A DNA stretch of 64,000 nt, from positions 1 to 64,000 of the forward strand of contig JANPBU010000013.1 in NCBI GenBank assembly GCA_031430595.1. Direction: 5' to 3'. The translations under genes and the position numbers were made by a program. How positions within the stretch are numbered: position 1 is the stretch's first letter; the number at the start of each line of letters is the position of its first letter. The notes below the pieces were generated by a model that had not been told where the DNA came from, did no database searches, and worked only from the letters and a program-made list of their open reading frames with translations. The DNA comes from JANNBN01 sp031430595. Lineage in GTDB: Bacteria; Actinomycetota; Acidimicrobiia; Acidimicrobiales; JANYDT01. Positions 33,800 to 42,032 of this stretch are shown in pieces.

Positions 33800-36295
33800 C
33801 TATGCCCGCATACGACTTCCGCTAGGGTCAAGCAATGCTTCTCGTTGCAAGATCGCTGGACGGCGTTCACCAATGATCTCGATTTCGAACCCACTTGTTT
33901 CGTTGAACAGCGCAGCTGGGATATACCCAAGCGCAATCGACTTTTGCACGTAGTGACCGTACCCGCCAGAGGTAATCCAGCCCACGACAACATTATTATG
34001 CCAAATGGGCTCGTCGCCAATAACGTCGGCGGCGGCGTCGCCCTCAGCAACATCAACGACGAAGGTAACCAGTCGACGATCTGGCCCTTTAGCAATCTCT
34101 GCTTCGTAAGCTTCTTTGCCAATGAAGTCGTGCGACAGTTTCACGTAGCTCGTAATACCTGACTCGGCTGGTGTGTAGATCGGCCGGTACTCGCGATACC
34201 AGGTGCCGAAGCTCTTTTCGAGTCGCAACGACAGCAGTGCCCTCAGCCCGAAGAGGCGGATACCGAACTCTTCGCCAGCGGCCATGATCCGATCAAAGAG
34301 CGCCATCTGGTATTCAGGGGCTACCCAAATCTCGTAACCAAGGTCACCGGAGTACGTAAGGCGACCAATCATCGCCGGGATCATTCCGAATTCCATTTTT
34401 CGGAACGACATAAACCCGAAAGCCTCATTCGACACATCGGCATCAGTAATTTTCGCGAGTACGTCGCGCGCATGAGGTCCAGCGATCGAAAGACCGGTGA
34501 GCGACAGACCGCGTACCGTAAAGTTCACGCTTCCGTCAGTTGGGAGGTAGTGCATAAACCATCGTGAATGGTGCACTTCGGCGGGCATTGAGCCGAAGAG
34601 GAAAAAATGGTCGTCAGCTAACCGAGCAACGGTGAATTCGCCTTCGATGCGACCGTTCGTATTGAGCATTGCGGTCAAACACACTTTGCCAATCTTTGGC
34701 ATCTTGTTAGTAAGTACCGTTTCAAGCCACGCCGCTGTACCGCTTCCGGTTACTTCGTACTTCGCGAAGTTCGACACTTCCGTCAAGCCAACTCGTTCGC
34801 GAACAGCACGACACTCTTCACCAACAACGTCGAACGCGTTTGACCTTTTGAACGTAACGTTCTCAACCGGGTCGAGGCCAGACTTCTGGAACCACAACGG
34901 ATACTCCAAGCCGAACGAAGCCCCCCACACCGCGTTAGCTTCGCTTTGACGACCATAGATTGGGGTCGTCAGAAGTGGTCGACCCGCAGGAAGTTCTTCG
35001 TTCGGGAACATGATGCGGAAGCGACGCTGATAGTTCTCTTTCGACTTTTCTGCCGTGTATCCGAGTGTCGCATAATCACCGTAACGAGCAACATCCATGC
35101 CCCAAATGTCCATCGCCGGGTCGCCCTGCGTCATCCACGAAGCCAACGACAGCCCAACGCCACCGCCTTGCGATAGCCCGGCCATGACGCCACAAGCCAC
35201 CCAAAAATTGCGGAGACCACGTACCGGACCAACCAACGGGTTACCGTCAGGGGCAAACGTGAACGGTCCGTTTATGACCCGCTTGATACCCACATCTTGT
35301 AAGCGCGGATAGTGCTCAAATGCGATACTCAACGGCTTTTCTAGTCGATCAAGATCTGGGGGCAATAGCTGTGGGCCAAACCCCCACGGCGTTGTTTTTG
35401 GTGACCACGGAACGCAGTCCCACTCGTAGCTACCGAGCAACATCGAATCACCTTCTTGACGGAAGTACGACTCACCAGCAAAGTCGACCGACATAGGAAG
35501 TTCTTTGCCGTGCTTCTCGCGGTACTCAACGATTTCAGGCATATCGTCGGTGAGCAAATACATATGTTCGAATGCCAAGATAGGAAGTTCAAGGCCAACC
35601 ATGCGTCCAACTTCTCTGGCCCACAAACCACCTGCGTTAACAACGTGCTCGGTATGGATCTTTCCCTTGTTCGTATGCACGTCCCACGTACCGTCGGTAC
35701 GTTGCGTGAGGTCTTCAACCATCGTATGGCGATATACCTCTGCCCCGGCATTTTTTGCACAAATCGCATACGCATGGGTGACTCCTGACGGGTCAACGTG
35801 ACCTTCATCAGGGTCAAACATGCAACCAAGAAAGTGCTTCGGGTCGAGCAACGGATGCAACTCGGCTGCCTCTGTCATCGAAATCATTTCAAGGTCCATA
35901 CCGAGGTAGCGACCGCGGGCTTGCGCCATTTTGAGCCAGTCGAGACGTTCGGGGGTATCGGCCAACATGATTCCGCCAGGAAGGTGAATCGAGCAGTTCT
36001 GCCCCGATTCAGCCTCGATTGTTTTGTACAGGTTGACCGTATACTGCTGGAGCTTGGCGACATTCGGATCACCATTCAACGTGTGCATACCACCAGCCGC
36101 ATGCCAGGTCGACCCGTGAGTCAGTTCGCGACGTTCCAGCAACACAACGTCAGTCCATCCAGCTTTGGTGAGGTGATACAACACGCTGGCACCAACCACG
36201 CCGCCACCAATGACAACAACTTGCGTGGATGATTTCATACCGCTATCTGAACGGTCTTGAATATCGTGAAGAACGGGGGTTTCCTGGACTGGCAT
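33800..36295 (-). CDS. Dimethylglycine/sarcosine dehydrogenase-like flavoprotein with GcvT domain
   Basis: 831 residues. An N-terminal DAO fold carries VVVIGGGVVGASVLYHL and GSTWHAAGGMH, whose His is the expected site of covalent FAD attachment in dimethylglycine and sarcosine dehydrogenases. The C-terminal half (from about 440) is a GcvT/aminomethyltransferase domain that binds tetrahydrofolate. The enzyme should oxidise an N-methyl group and load it onto folate. ATG 36295 is used; ATG 36238 (MKSSTQVVVIGG) would remove 19 polar residues. It lies between the MttB-like gene and soxA on the same strand. Substrate (dimethylglycine or sarcosine) is inferred from context. Confidence 0.88.
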   Translation of the reverse strand: MPVQETPVLHDIQDRSDSGMKSSTQVVVIGGGVVGASVLYHLTKAGWTDVVLLERRELTHGSTWHAAGGMHTLNGDPNVAKLQQYTVNLYKTIEAESGQNCSIHLPGGIMLADTPERLDWLKMAQARGRYLGMDLEMISMTEAAELHPLLDPKHFLGCMFDPDEGHVDPSGVTHAYAICAKNAGAEVYRHTMVEDLTQRTDGTWDVHTNKGKIHTEHVVNAGGLWAREVGRMVGLELPILAFEHMYLLTDDMPEIVEYREKHGKELPMSVDFAGESYFRQEGDSMLLGSYEWDCVPWSPKTTPWGFGPQLLPPDLDRLEKPLSIAFEHYPRLQDVGIKRVINGPFTFAPDGNPLVGPVRGLRNFWVACGVMAGLSQGGGVGLSLASWMTQGDPAMDIWGMDVARYGDYATLGYTAEKSKENYQRRFRIMFPNEELPAGRPLLTTPIYGRQSEANAVWGASFGLEYPLWFQKSGLDPVENVTFKRSNAFDVVGEECRAVRERVGLTEVSNFAKYEVTGSGTAAWLETVLTNKMPKIGKVCLTAMLNTNGRIEGEFTVARLADDHFFLFGSMPAEVHHSRWFMHYLPTDGSVNFTVRGLSLTGLSIAGPHARDVLAKITDADVSNEAFGFMSFRKMEFGMIPAMIGRLTYSGDLGYEIWVAPEYQMALFDRIMAAGEEFGIRLFGLRALLSLRLEKSFGTWYREYRPIYTPAESGITSYVKLSHDFIGKEAYEAEIAKGPDRRLVTFVVDVAEGDAAADVIGDEPIWHNNVVVGWITSGGYGHYVQKSIALGYIPAALFNETSGFEIEIIGERRPAILQREALLDPSGSRMRA

Positions 36296-36368
36296 GATGC
36301 TCTCTACTTAAGTTGTATCGGGGGTCTGGCGACGAAACTGACGGAATTTTGATTCAAAGGTACACGGA

Positions 36369-37949
36369 TTAATAGTCGGTAGGTACGCCACCTTCGGCGT
36401 GACGACGGGCAACGAAATCGGCAAGTTCAGCGGTTCGTGCTTGATCAACTACCGGGGGTTCATACGCTCCAAGCATGTCTTTCCACATTTTGTTTGCTTT
36501 GTCGTAGGTGCTGGGTGAGCCAGCTTCCTCCCACGTTTCCCAGTTTCGCCAATCGCTGAGCATTGGCTTATGAAACGCCGTGCGAAAACGTTCTTGAGTG
36601 TGTGCGGTACCAAAGAAATGGCCGCCGGGGCCAACGTCGCGGATGGCCTCGATCCCAATTTCGTCTGAGGTGACGATTGGCGGTTCAAGGAACGATTCGA
36701 GCATGCCTAGCAATTCAGCATCAAGCATCATTTTTTCGTAGCTGGCGTGCAGACCGCCTTCCATCCACCCAGCACCATGCATCAAGAAATTCACGCCACC
36801 CATGAGCGCACCCCAAAGCGAGAACACCGATTCGTATGCAGACTGTGCATCGAGTGTATTTGCTGCACAAACATTTGACGATCTGTAGGGCACTTGGTAG
36901 CGACGGGCCAACTGACCACCGATCATTGCTGCTTTCATGAATTCGGGGGTGCCAAAAGCCGGTGCCCCTGATTGCATGTCTACATTCGATGTGAACCCGC
37001 CGTAGATAACAGGTGAGCCTGGCCGCACCAACTGCGTCAGAGACATTCCCAGCAGCGCTTCAGCATTTTGCTGTGTTACGGCTCCGGCGACGGTCACCGG
37101 CGCCATGGCACCGGCCAGAGTGAACGGGGTGATGCAGACAACCTGGTTACGACGAGACATTTCCAATATTCCTGTGGCCATTGGAAGATCGAGCCGCAAA
37201 GGTGAAGATGTATTGATGATGGTGAAGAGCGACGGTTCGCGCTCGAGCGTTTCATGATCTATTCCGCGAGCGATACGAACCATTTCGATCACATCGCGAT
37301 TTCGTTGTTCCCCAAGCGAATACACGTGAATGGGCTTATCGGCCAAGGTCAACGCGTCGTATGTTGCATCGAGGTGGCGAATCGATGCATGAAGGTCAAC
37401 TGGCTCAACCGGATACCCAGCAAAAAAGTGCACTGTGTTCAGCATTTGGCCAAGTTTGATCAGGTTTTGATAGTCAGCGCGATTGCCAATACGGCGACCG
37501 CCTTCGCGATCATGAACGTTAGGCGCACTTGCTACCGATCCAAATGCCACCCAGTTTCCACCGATATGAAGCGAGTGTGCCGGGTTTGTCGCATGAAGCG
37601 TAAATTCGGTCGGCGCGCTCGACATTGCGGCTTGAATAATTTCACGCCCAATCCGAACCCGCTCGCCGTCAACGATTGCACCGGCGGCAGCGAAGATGGT
37701 GCGAGCTTCGGCGTTCAGTACGTCCATTCCGATGTCTTCAAGCACGGTCAATGACGCGTCGTGAATCATTTCGAGTTCGTCAGCCGACACAATCTGCGTC
37801 GGCGCGTACTTCAATCGAGATTGACGAAAGGGGCGTTGTTCCGGAAGCCGACTTCGGCCAGAGTGATCTTGGCGGCCCCCTTTACGGCGGCGGGCACCGG
37901 TTTCGACCGACGAGCTTTCAGATTCGGGGGCGGGGGTCGCTTCACTCAT
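36369..37949 (-). CDS. Trimethylamine methyltransferase (MttB) family protein, non-pyrrolysine
   Basis: About 526 residues. It has the basic RRRKGG N-terminus followed by the TIM-barrel MttB fold (DIGMDVLNAEARTIF, GSVASAPNVHDREGGRR, LMHGAGWMEGGLHASYEKM). The frame has no internal TAG, so it is one of the non-pyrrolysine homologues, some of which, such as MtgB, demethylate glycine betaine or other quaternary amines through a corrinoid protein. No corrinoid protein is encoded here. I prefer ATG 37949 to the upstream TTG at 37982. Substrate cannot be assigned. Confidence 0.88.
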   Translation of the reverse strand: MSEATPAPESESSSVETGARRRKGGRQDHSGRSRLPEQRPFRQSRLKYAPTQIVSADELEMIHDASLTVLEDIGMDVLNAEARTIFAAAGAIVDGERVRIGREIIQAAMSSAPTEFTLHATNPAHSLHIGGNWVAFGSVASAPNVHDREGGRRIGNRADYQNLIKLGQMLNTVHFFAGYPVEPVDLHASIRHLDATYDALTLADKPIHVYSLGEQRNRDVIEMVRIARGIDHETLEREPSLFTIINTSSPLRLDLPMATGILEMSRRNQVVCITPFTLAGAMAPVTVAGAVTQQNAEALLGMSLTQLVRPGSPVIYGGFTSNVDMQSGAPAFGTPEFMKAAMIGGQLARRYQVPYRSSNVCAANTLDAQSAYESVFSLWGALMGGVNFLMHGAGWMEGGLHASYEKMMLDAELLGMLESFLEPPIVTSDEIGIEAIRDVGPGGHFFGTAHTQERFRTAFHKPMLSDWRNWETWEEAGSPSTYDKANKMWKDMLGAYEPPVVDQARTAELADFVARRHAEGGVPTDY

Positions 37950-38001
37950 GAGTTCTATCGAACCATATATCGACCAATCCAAAAACCACTAGATGGAACA
38001 C

Positions 38002-39201
38002 TCATCCCACATTGCGGGACAAATGAGGGGCATCGGAGCCGAGCCGGGCCGAAAGCATCACAATCGCGGCAATACCTCCGAGCCCGACTAGGGCAGGTAC
38101 CCCAAACACCCAGCGCCAGCCAAAACTGTCTGCGACAAATCCAGCGAGCGGACCAGCAAGGGCCTGGCCGAGGTCGTTGAACATGAGTAGCGAGGCAACC
38201 GCAATTCCGCGTTCAGCCGCCGGCGCTCGGTAGGTCACAATCGCAGTGATCGCCGGGAACGACGCGCCCGACCCGAACCCGATACACGCCATCGCCACGT
38301 AACCAATGGCTGCGTTGGGGGCAACCGCAGCGAGGGCAAGACCGAAGGCACCCAAAATGATTCCCGGAACAGCCACCGTAAACGGACCCCTCTTGTCAGC
38401 GATACGACCACTGAACAAACGAACGGCAAGCACTGAGAACGCGAATGTTGCGAACAGGGTCCTCGGGTAACGAAGACCCAGATTCTTTCCGTAGTCACCA
38501 GAGAAGGCGCTCACCGTAGAAAAGGCAAATGCAACGGTAAGCAATGCGACGCCCGGGCCGATCGAAAGTGGATGCACAACTCGTCGGCCAGGTTGCGGCT
38601 TCGACTTTGACTGCGGAGGCGCAGTCACGTCCGCTATTGGCGGTCGTTGTGGATAGTGGATAGCGCGTGCTGCAAAACCGGCAACGAGATGGAACCCAGC
38701 TGCCCCAATCCACGCAGCGAAAAAACCGAAATGTAGCAAGCCCTCGGCGATGAGGGGTCCAATAACGAACCCAAGGTACACCGCGATTGAAAGTCGAGCG
38801 ACGGCTTTGGTTTGAGCACCCTGTTCAGCCAACTCTGATGTCAACGAAAGCGCAGCCGTGTAGAAGCACGCCCCGACAGCACCAGCACTAAAGCGCATAA
38901 TCGCTACTACGGGGGCTGATCCAGCGAAATGGAGGGCAACAATCAACACCGCTGACATCATTGGTGGCCACACCAATAAAAGTCGTGACCCCGAACGGTC
39001 GAGGAAGCGTCCTATAAACGGCCGTGCGATCAATGCTGAAATGAAGAAGATCGTGGTCGCGAAACCCGTTAAGGCACGACTCGCCCCCAACGCTTCTCTG
39101 AGGTACGCAGGCACCGATCCAATAGCAATACCGGTGGCCAAAAACTGACCAAGGACTGCAACGTCGAGCCGACCAGTAGGGGTTGACCAGCGAGAGGTCA
39201 C
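38002..39201 (-). CDS. MFS transporter
   Basis: 399 residues with 12 predicted transmembrane segments in two halves. The loop between helices 2 and 3 (FIGRFLDRSGSRLL) matches the major facilitator signature. The start is a GTG. It lies about 50 bases upstream of the MttB-like gene on the same strand and may import, or export, a compound processed by the methyl-catabolism enzymes. Nothing in the sequence identifies the substrate. Confidence 0.85.
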   Translation of the reverse strand: MTSRWSTPTGRLDVAVLGQFLATGIAIGSVPAYLREALGASRALTGFATTIFFISALIARPFIGRFLDRSGSRLLLVWPPMMSAVLIVALHFAGSAPVVAIMRFSAGAVGACFYTAALSLTSELAEQGAQTKAVARLSIAVYLGFVIGPLIAEGLLHFGFFAAWIGAAGFHLVAGFAARAIHYPQRPPIADVTAPPQSKSKPQPGRRVVHPLSIGPGVALLTVAFAFSTVSAFSGDYGKNLGLRYPRTLFATFAFSVLAVRLFSGRIADKRGPFTVAVPGIILGAFGLALAAVAPNAAIGYVAMACIGFGSGASFPAITAIVTYRAPAAERGIAVASLLMFNDLGQALAGPLAGFVADSFGWRWVFGVPALVGLGGIAAIVMLSARLGSDAPHLSRNVG

Positions 39202-39489
39202 GATTGCCCACCAGGGGCTAAGAGTGTCACTCGTTCGACGGTAGACGAAGTGCTCAACCCGTCACAAAGAGGGCCTGGTTTCGAAACTGGTGACTTCGGC
39301 AATAATCCAAGCTCGTTTGCGTTCCATGACGGCAACGGTAACGAAAGGTAGATTTGAACAAATCCAGGGGAAGGTTAGGTCTTGCAAAATCTTGAGCTTC
39401 GCGAGCCAAGATCAAGCCATGACGAAGCAACGACAATTGAAACCAGCTCGCACTATTGGTTTCGCCATGCTGGCAGCTACTTTCATTCC
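39202..39489. other. Intergenic region between divergent MFS and DUF2256 genes
   Basis: About 290 bases. Its 3' edge contains TACTTT (39478-39483), a probable -10 box for the downstream gene. A TTG at 39382 would extend that gene, but the extra residues look non-coding. I see no RNA gene, hairpin or repeat here. Confidence 0.5.
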
Positions 39490-39864
39490 GTGACAAAACC
39501 GAACCTTGAGACCAAACCGTGCGTCTCGTGTGGACGAATTATCACGTGGCGAAAGAAGTGGGAACGTAACTGGGCTGAGGTTCGCTATTGCAGCGACTCT
39601 TGCAGATCGCAGAAGGTATCGGCTGTCGACAGCCAGCTTTCTGATGCCATTTTGATGTTGCTCAGTAAACGAAACGACAATGCATCGATATGTCCATCCG
39701 AAGCGGCACGAGCGGTTTCACCCGATGATTGGGAATCGCTGATGGAACCGACTCGTCGCGCCGCTCGGCGTCTAACAAACGAGGGCCTAGTCGTGATCAC
39801 CCAAGCCGGAAAGATTGTCGACCCCTCCACGGCCAAAGGCCCAATAAGGATTAGAACAGCATGA
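39490..39864 (+). CDS. Fused DUF2256-DUF3253 small zinc protein
   Basis: 124 residues. The N-terminal DUF2256 part has CVSCGRIITWRKKW and RYCSDSCR, a four-cysteine zinc site. The C-terminal DUF3253 part is a winged-helix-like domain with ICPSEAARAV, RRAARRLTNEGLVVITQ and DPSTAKGPIRIR. Function is unknown. The GTG at 39490 has TACTTT at -12 to -7 (leaderless). It overlaps the photolyase-like gene by four bases, so the two are co-expressed. Confidence 0.85.
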   Translation: MTKPNLETKPCVSCGRIITWRKKWERNWAEVRYCSDSCRSQKVSAVDSQLSDAILMLLSKRNDNASICPSEAARAVSPDDWESLMEPTRRAARRLTNEGLVVITQAGKIVDPSTAKGPIRIRTA

Positions 39865-41105
39865 ATATCGCCGTAACCCTTCCACCACACGATGATCTTT
39901 CAGCAGTTCAACGCTGGGTTGCTGACCACCTCGGGCACCTGACGCTGGAAGGCCCCGATACCGTTACCGGGTCGGCACGCTTTCGAGGTGGACAGTCAGC
40001 CGCCGATACCGCCCTTCACAACTTCGAGGTTCGCGGCTACGCCGCACGACGCAGCGAAGTACTTCCGGTGACAAAGCGTGGGGCCTCGGCATTGTCACCA
40101 TACATACGACATGGCCTTCTGACACTGAAAGAAGTTTGGGATCACGTCGATGGCGGCCCATCCAAAGACGTTGAGAAGTTTCGCGACGAGTTGATGTGGC
40201 AGGAGTACGCTCGCCATCTATATGCGCGCCTAGGTTCGCAATTGGGGGCACCGCTAAGAGGCATTCCTAACGGCTCGGGAACCGCGTCGGCTCACGACCC
40301 ATGGGATCGTTCCATGGCATGCATGAGTCTGGTTCTCGGCGAACTTGAGGGTGATGGTTGGGCCGTCAACCAAACCCGCATGTGGATGGCTTCCCAATGG
40401 ACCGTTCGTCATGGTGCCGATTGGCGTCAAGGTGAAGAAGAATTCTTCCGCCATCTACTTGACGGATCACGGGCCGCTAACCGAACCGGATGGCAATGGA
40501 CCGTTGGTTCGGGAAATGGTAAGCCGTACGGCTTCAGCCGCTGGCAGGTTGAAAAACGCGCACCGGGTTGTTGCGATGGGTGCGTACACCGGCGCGCCTG
40601 CCCAATTCAACAATGGCCAGACACGCCAGAGTGGCTTCCATCAATCGGTAGCCTTGATGCACTTAAACACGATATCGACCTTGCCAAAACCCAAGGTCCA
40701 TCTACCGTTGATCGACTCGATAATGCCGAGGCTGTTTGGATCACGGCAGAGTCGCTTGGTGAAGGAGACGCAGCTCTTTCTGCGCATCCAAATCTTCCAG
40801 CGATCTTCGTATTCGACGAGCCCCTACTACGCCGACTTCGCCTTTCCGGCAAGCGACTTGTGTTTCTCACCGAGGCACTCGCCGAGTTGGCAACCTATCG
40901 AAGCGTCGAAGTGTTTATTGGTTCACCGGTAGAGATCCTGACCGACCGCAAACTGGCAACCACTTTCACCCCGGTTCCAGGGGGCCACGCCCTCAGGCGC
41001 AAGCTAAACATCACCGAGTTGCACCCGTGGCCATGGCTGCGCAAACCTGGCAACGGTTCAGTCGCATCATTCAGCGCGTGGCGAAACGGGTTACCAAAAC
41101 GTTAG
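39861..41105 (+). CDS. Photolyase/cryptochrome-like protein with permuted domain order
   Basis: 414 residues. The N-terminal two-thirds is a photolyase FAD-binding domain: GGQSAADTALHNFEVRGY, LSPYIRHGLLTL, RMWMASQWTVRHGADW and the WQWTVGSGNG segment. The C-terminal third resembles the alpha/beta light-harvesting domain that normally comes first (AVWITAESLGEGDAAL, IFVFDEPLLRRLRLSGKRL, EVFIGSPVEIL). The order is therefore swapped relative to ordinary photolyases. CCDGCVHRRACP provides four cysteines in the middle, perhaps a metal site. It may repair DNA or sense light. It is coupled to the DUF2256-DUF3253 gene. Confidence 0.8.
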   Translation: MNIAVTLPPHDDLSAVQRWVADHLGHLTLEGPDTVTGSARFRGGQSAADTALHNFEVRGYAARRSEVLPVTKRGASALSPYIRHGLLTLKEVWDHVDGGPSKDVEKFRDELMWQEYARHLYARLGSQLGAPLRGIPNGSGTASAHDPWDRSMACMSLVLGELEGDGWAVNQTRMWMASQWTVRHGADWRQGEEEFFRHLLDGSRAANRTGWQWTVGSGNGKPYGFSRWQVEKRAPGCCDGCVHRRACPIQQWPDTPEWLPSIGSLDALKHDIDLAKTQGPSTVDRLDNAEAVWITAESLGEGDAALSAHPNLPAIFVFDEPLLRRLRLSGKRLVFLTEALAELATYRSVEVFIGSPVEILTDRKLATTFTPVPGGHALRRKLNITELHPWPWLRKPGNGSVASFSAWRNGLPKR

Positions 41106-41111
41106 CGGGTG

Positions 41112-41432
41112 CTAGCAACAGCGAAGCAGCGTCCGGGCCGAATCAATCAACACAGCCGAGCGGTCGGCGTTCAACGACCACCACATCCAGCGGCCCCGCT
41201 TTTCCCCGATGAGCAAGCCCGCTTCTGCAAGCACCTTCGTATGATGACTTATCGTTGGCTGTGACTTACCAAGGGCTTCGGTGAGATTGCACGAGCAAAC
41301 TTCGCCCTCGGCGGCAACCATCGATAACAATCGAAGGCGAACCGGGTCAGCCAGCAATGCGAACATTCCGGCGAGATCTTCTGACATATCGATTGACATC
41401 GATGTGTTGTTCGACGATACTTTGATGACCAT
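41112..41432 (-). CDS. arsR: ArsR-family metalloregulator
   Basis: 106 residues with a winged helix-turn-helix. The DNA-recognition helix (GKSQPTISHHTKVL) is preceded by EVCSCNLTEAL, whose CxC pair is the arsenic(III)-sensing motif of ArsR. ATG 41432 has TACTTT at -12 to -7 (leaderless), although ATG codons at 41399 and 41387 would remove a polar leader. It is divergent from the arsI-like gene, which it probably represses until arsenic is bound. Confidence 0.88.
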   Translation of the reverse strand: MVIKVSSNNTSMSIDMSEDLAGMFALLADPVRLRLLSMVAAEGEVCSCNLTEALGKSQPTISHHTKVLAEAGLLIGEKRGRWMWWSLNADRSAVLIDSARTLLRCC

Positions 41433-41446
41433 CGATATAAAGTACC
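41386..41446. promoter_or_regulatory. Divergent arsR/arsI promoter with ATCGAT motifs
   Basis: The arsR -10 (TACTTT, minus, 41439-41444) and a possible arsI -10 (TATAAA, 41436-41441) overlap. ATCGAT occurs at 41431-41436 in this overlap, and twice more at 41388-41393 and 41398-41403 inside the arsR start. The repeated hexamer is a candidate ArsR site; this is an inference. Confidence 0.4.
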
Positions 41447-41452
41447 CGAAAG

Positions 41453-41965
41453 ATGACCATCATGACCACCACTGCTCCACAGCGCACGGTTCCAACCACC
41501 GGCCGTATTCAACTTGCATTAAATGTCTCGAACATTGACGAAGCCGTCGATTTCTACACGAAACTCTTCGGTGTCGGGCCAGCCAAACGACGTGACGGTT
41601 ACGCAAACTTCGCAGTCGAGACTCCCCCGCTAAAGTTGGTGCTCATTCAGGGCGAAGGAACACCCGGCACGATGAACCACCTTGGTATCGAGGTCGCAAC
41701 TAGCGAAATCGTGCAAACCGAAATTGCTCGTCTAGCTGAAGCTGGTCTCACCGAAACCATTGAAGAAAACACGACCTGTTGCTTCTCGGTTCAAGACAAA
41801 GTGTGGGTCAACGCGCCCGACGGAGAACCATGGGAGGTGTACACCGTCAAAGCCGATGCCGAAGTTATGCACGCGGATGACACTGCTTGTTGCACACCGG
41901 AAACTTCGATGCCACTCACACTTGGCATTTCGCGTCCAACTGCACAATCAACTACTTCTCGTTAG
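41453..41965 (+). CDS. arsI: ArsI/CadI-family lyase (glyoxalase fold)
   Basis: 170 residues. A vicinal-oxygen-chelate domain runs from RIQLALNVSNIDEAVDFY to about residue 135. It contains NTTCCFSVQDKVW and NAPDGEPWEVYTV, the features of the ArsI/CadI family, where a Cys pair and His/Glu residues bind organoarsenicals and a metal. ArsI enzymes break the carbon-arsenic bond of methylarsenite. A second Cys pair (TACCTP) lies near the C-terminus. It is controlled from a promoter shared with arsR. Confidence 0.86.
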   Translation: MTIMTTTAPQRTVPTTGRIQLALNVSNIDEAVDFYTKLFGVGPAKRRDGYANFAVETPPLKLVLIQGEGTPGTMNHLGIEVATSEIVQTEIARLAEAGLTETIEENTTCCFSVQDKVWVNAPDGEPWEVYTVKADAEVMHADDTACCTPETSMPLTLGISRPTAQSTTSR

Positions 41966-42000
41966 AAATTTGTTCTTTCGCCTCAGGTACGGCTGACGCA

Positions 42001-42021
42001 AGCGAACGAATTTCGTTTGCT
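42001..42021. terminator. Hairpin between arsI and the PEP-utilising enzyme gene
   Basis: AGCGAACGAA and TTCGTTTGCT can pair (one G-T) around a very short loop. The site lies between two convergent gene ends and is a plausible bidirectional terminator. Confidence 0.5.
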
Positions 42022-42032
42022 GACACAGCCGG

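Noticed and set aside
36369..37949. Pyrrolysine-containing MttB
   Set aside because: There is no internal TAG in the frame, so it is a non-pyrrolysine homologue.
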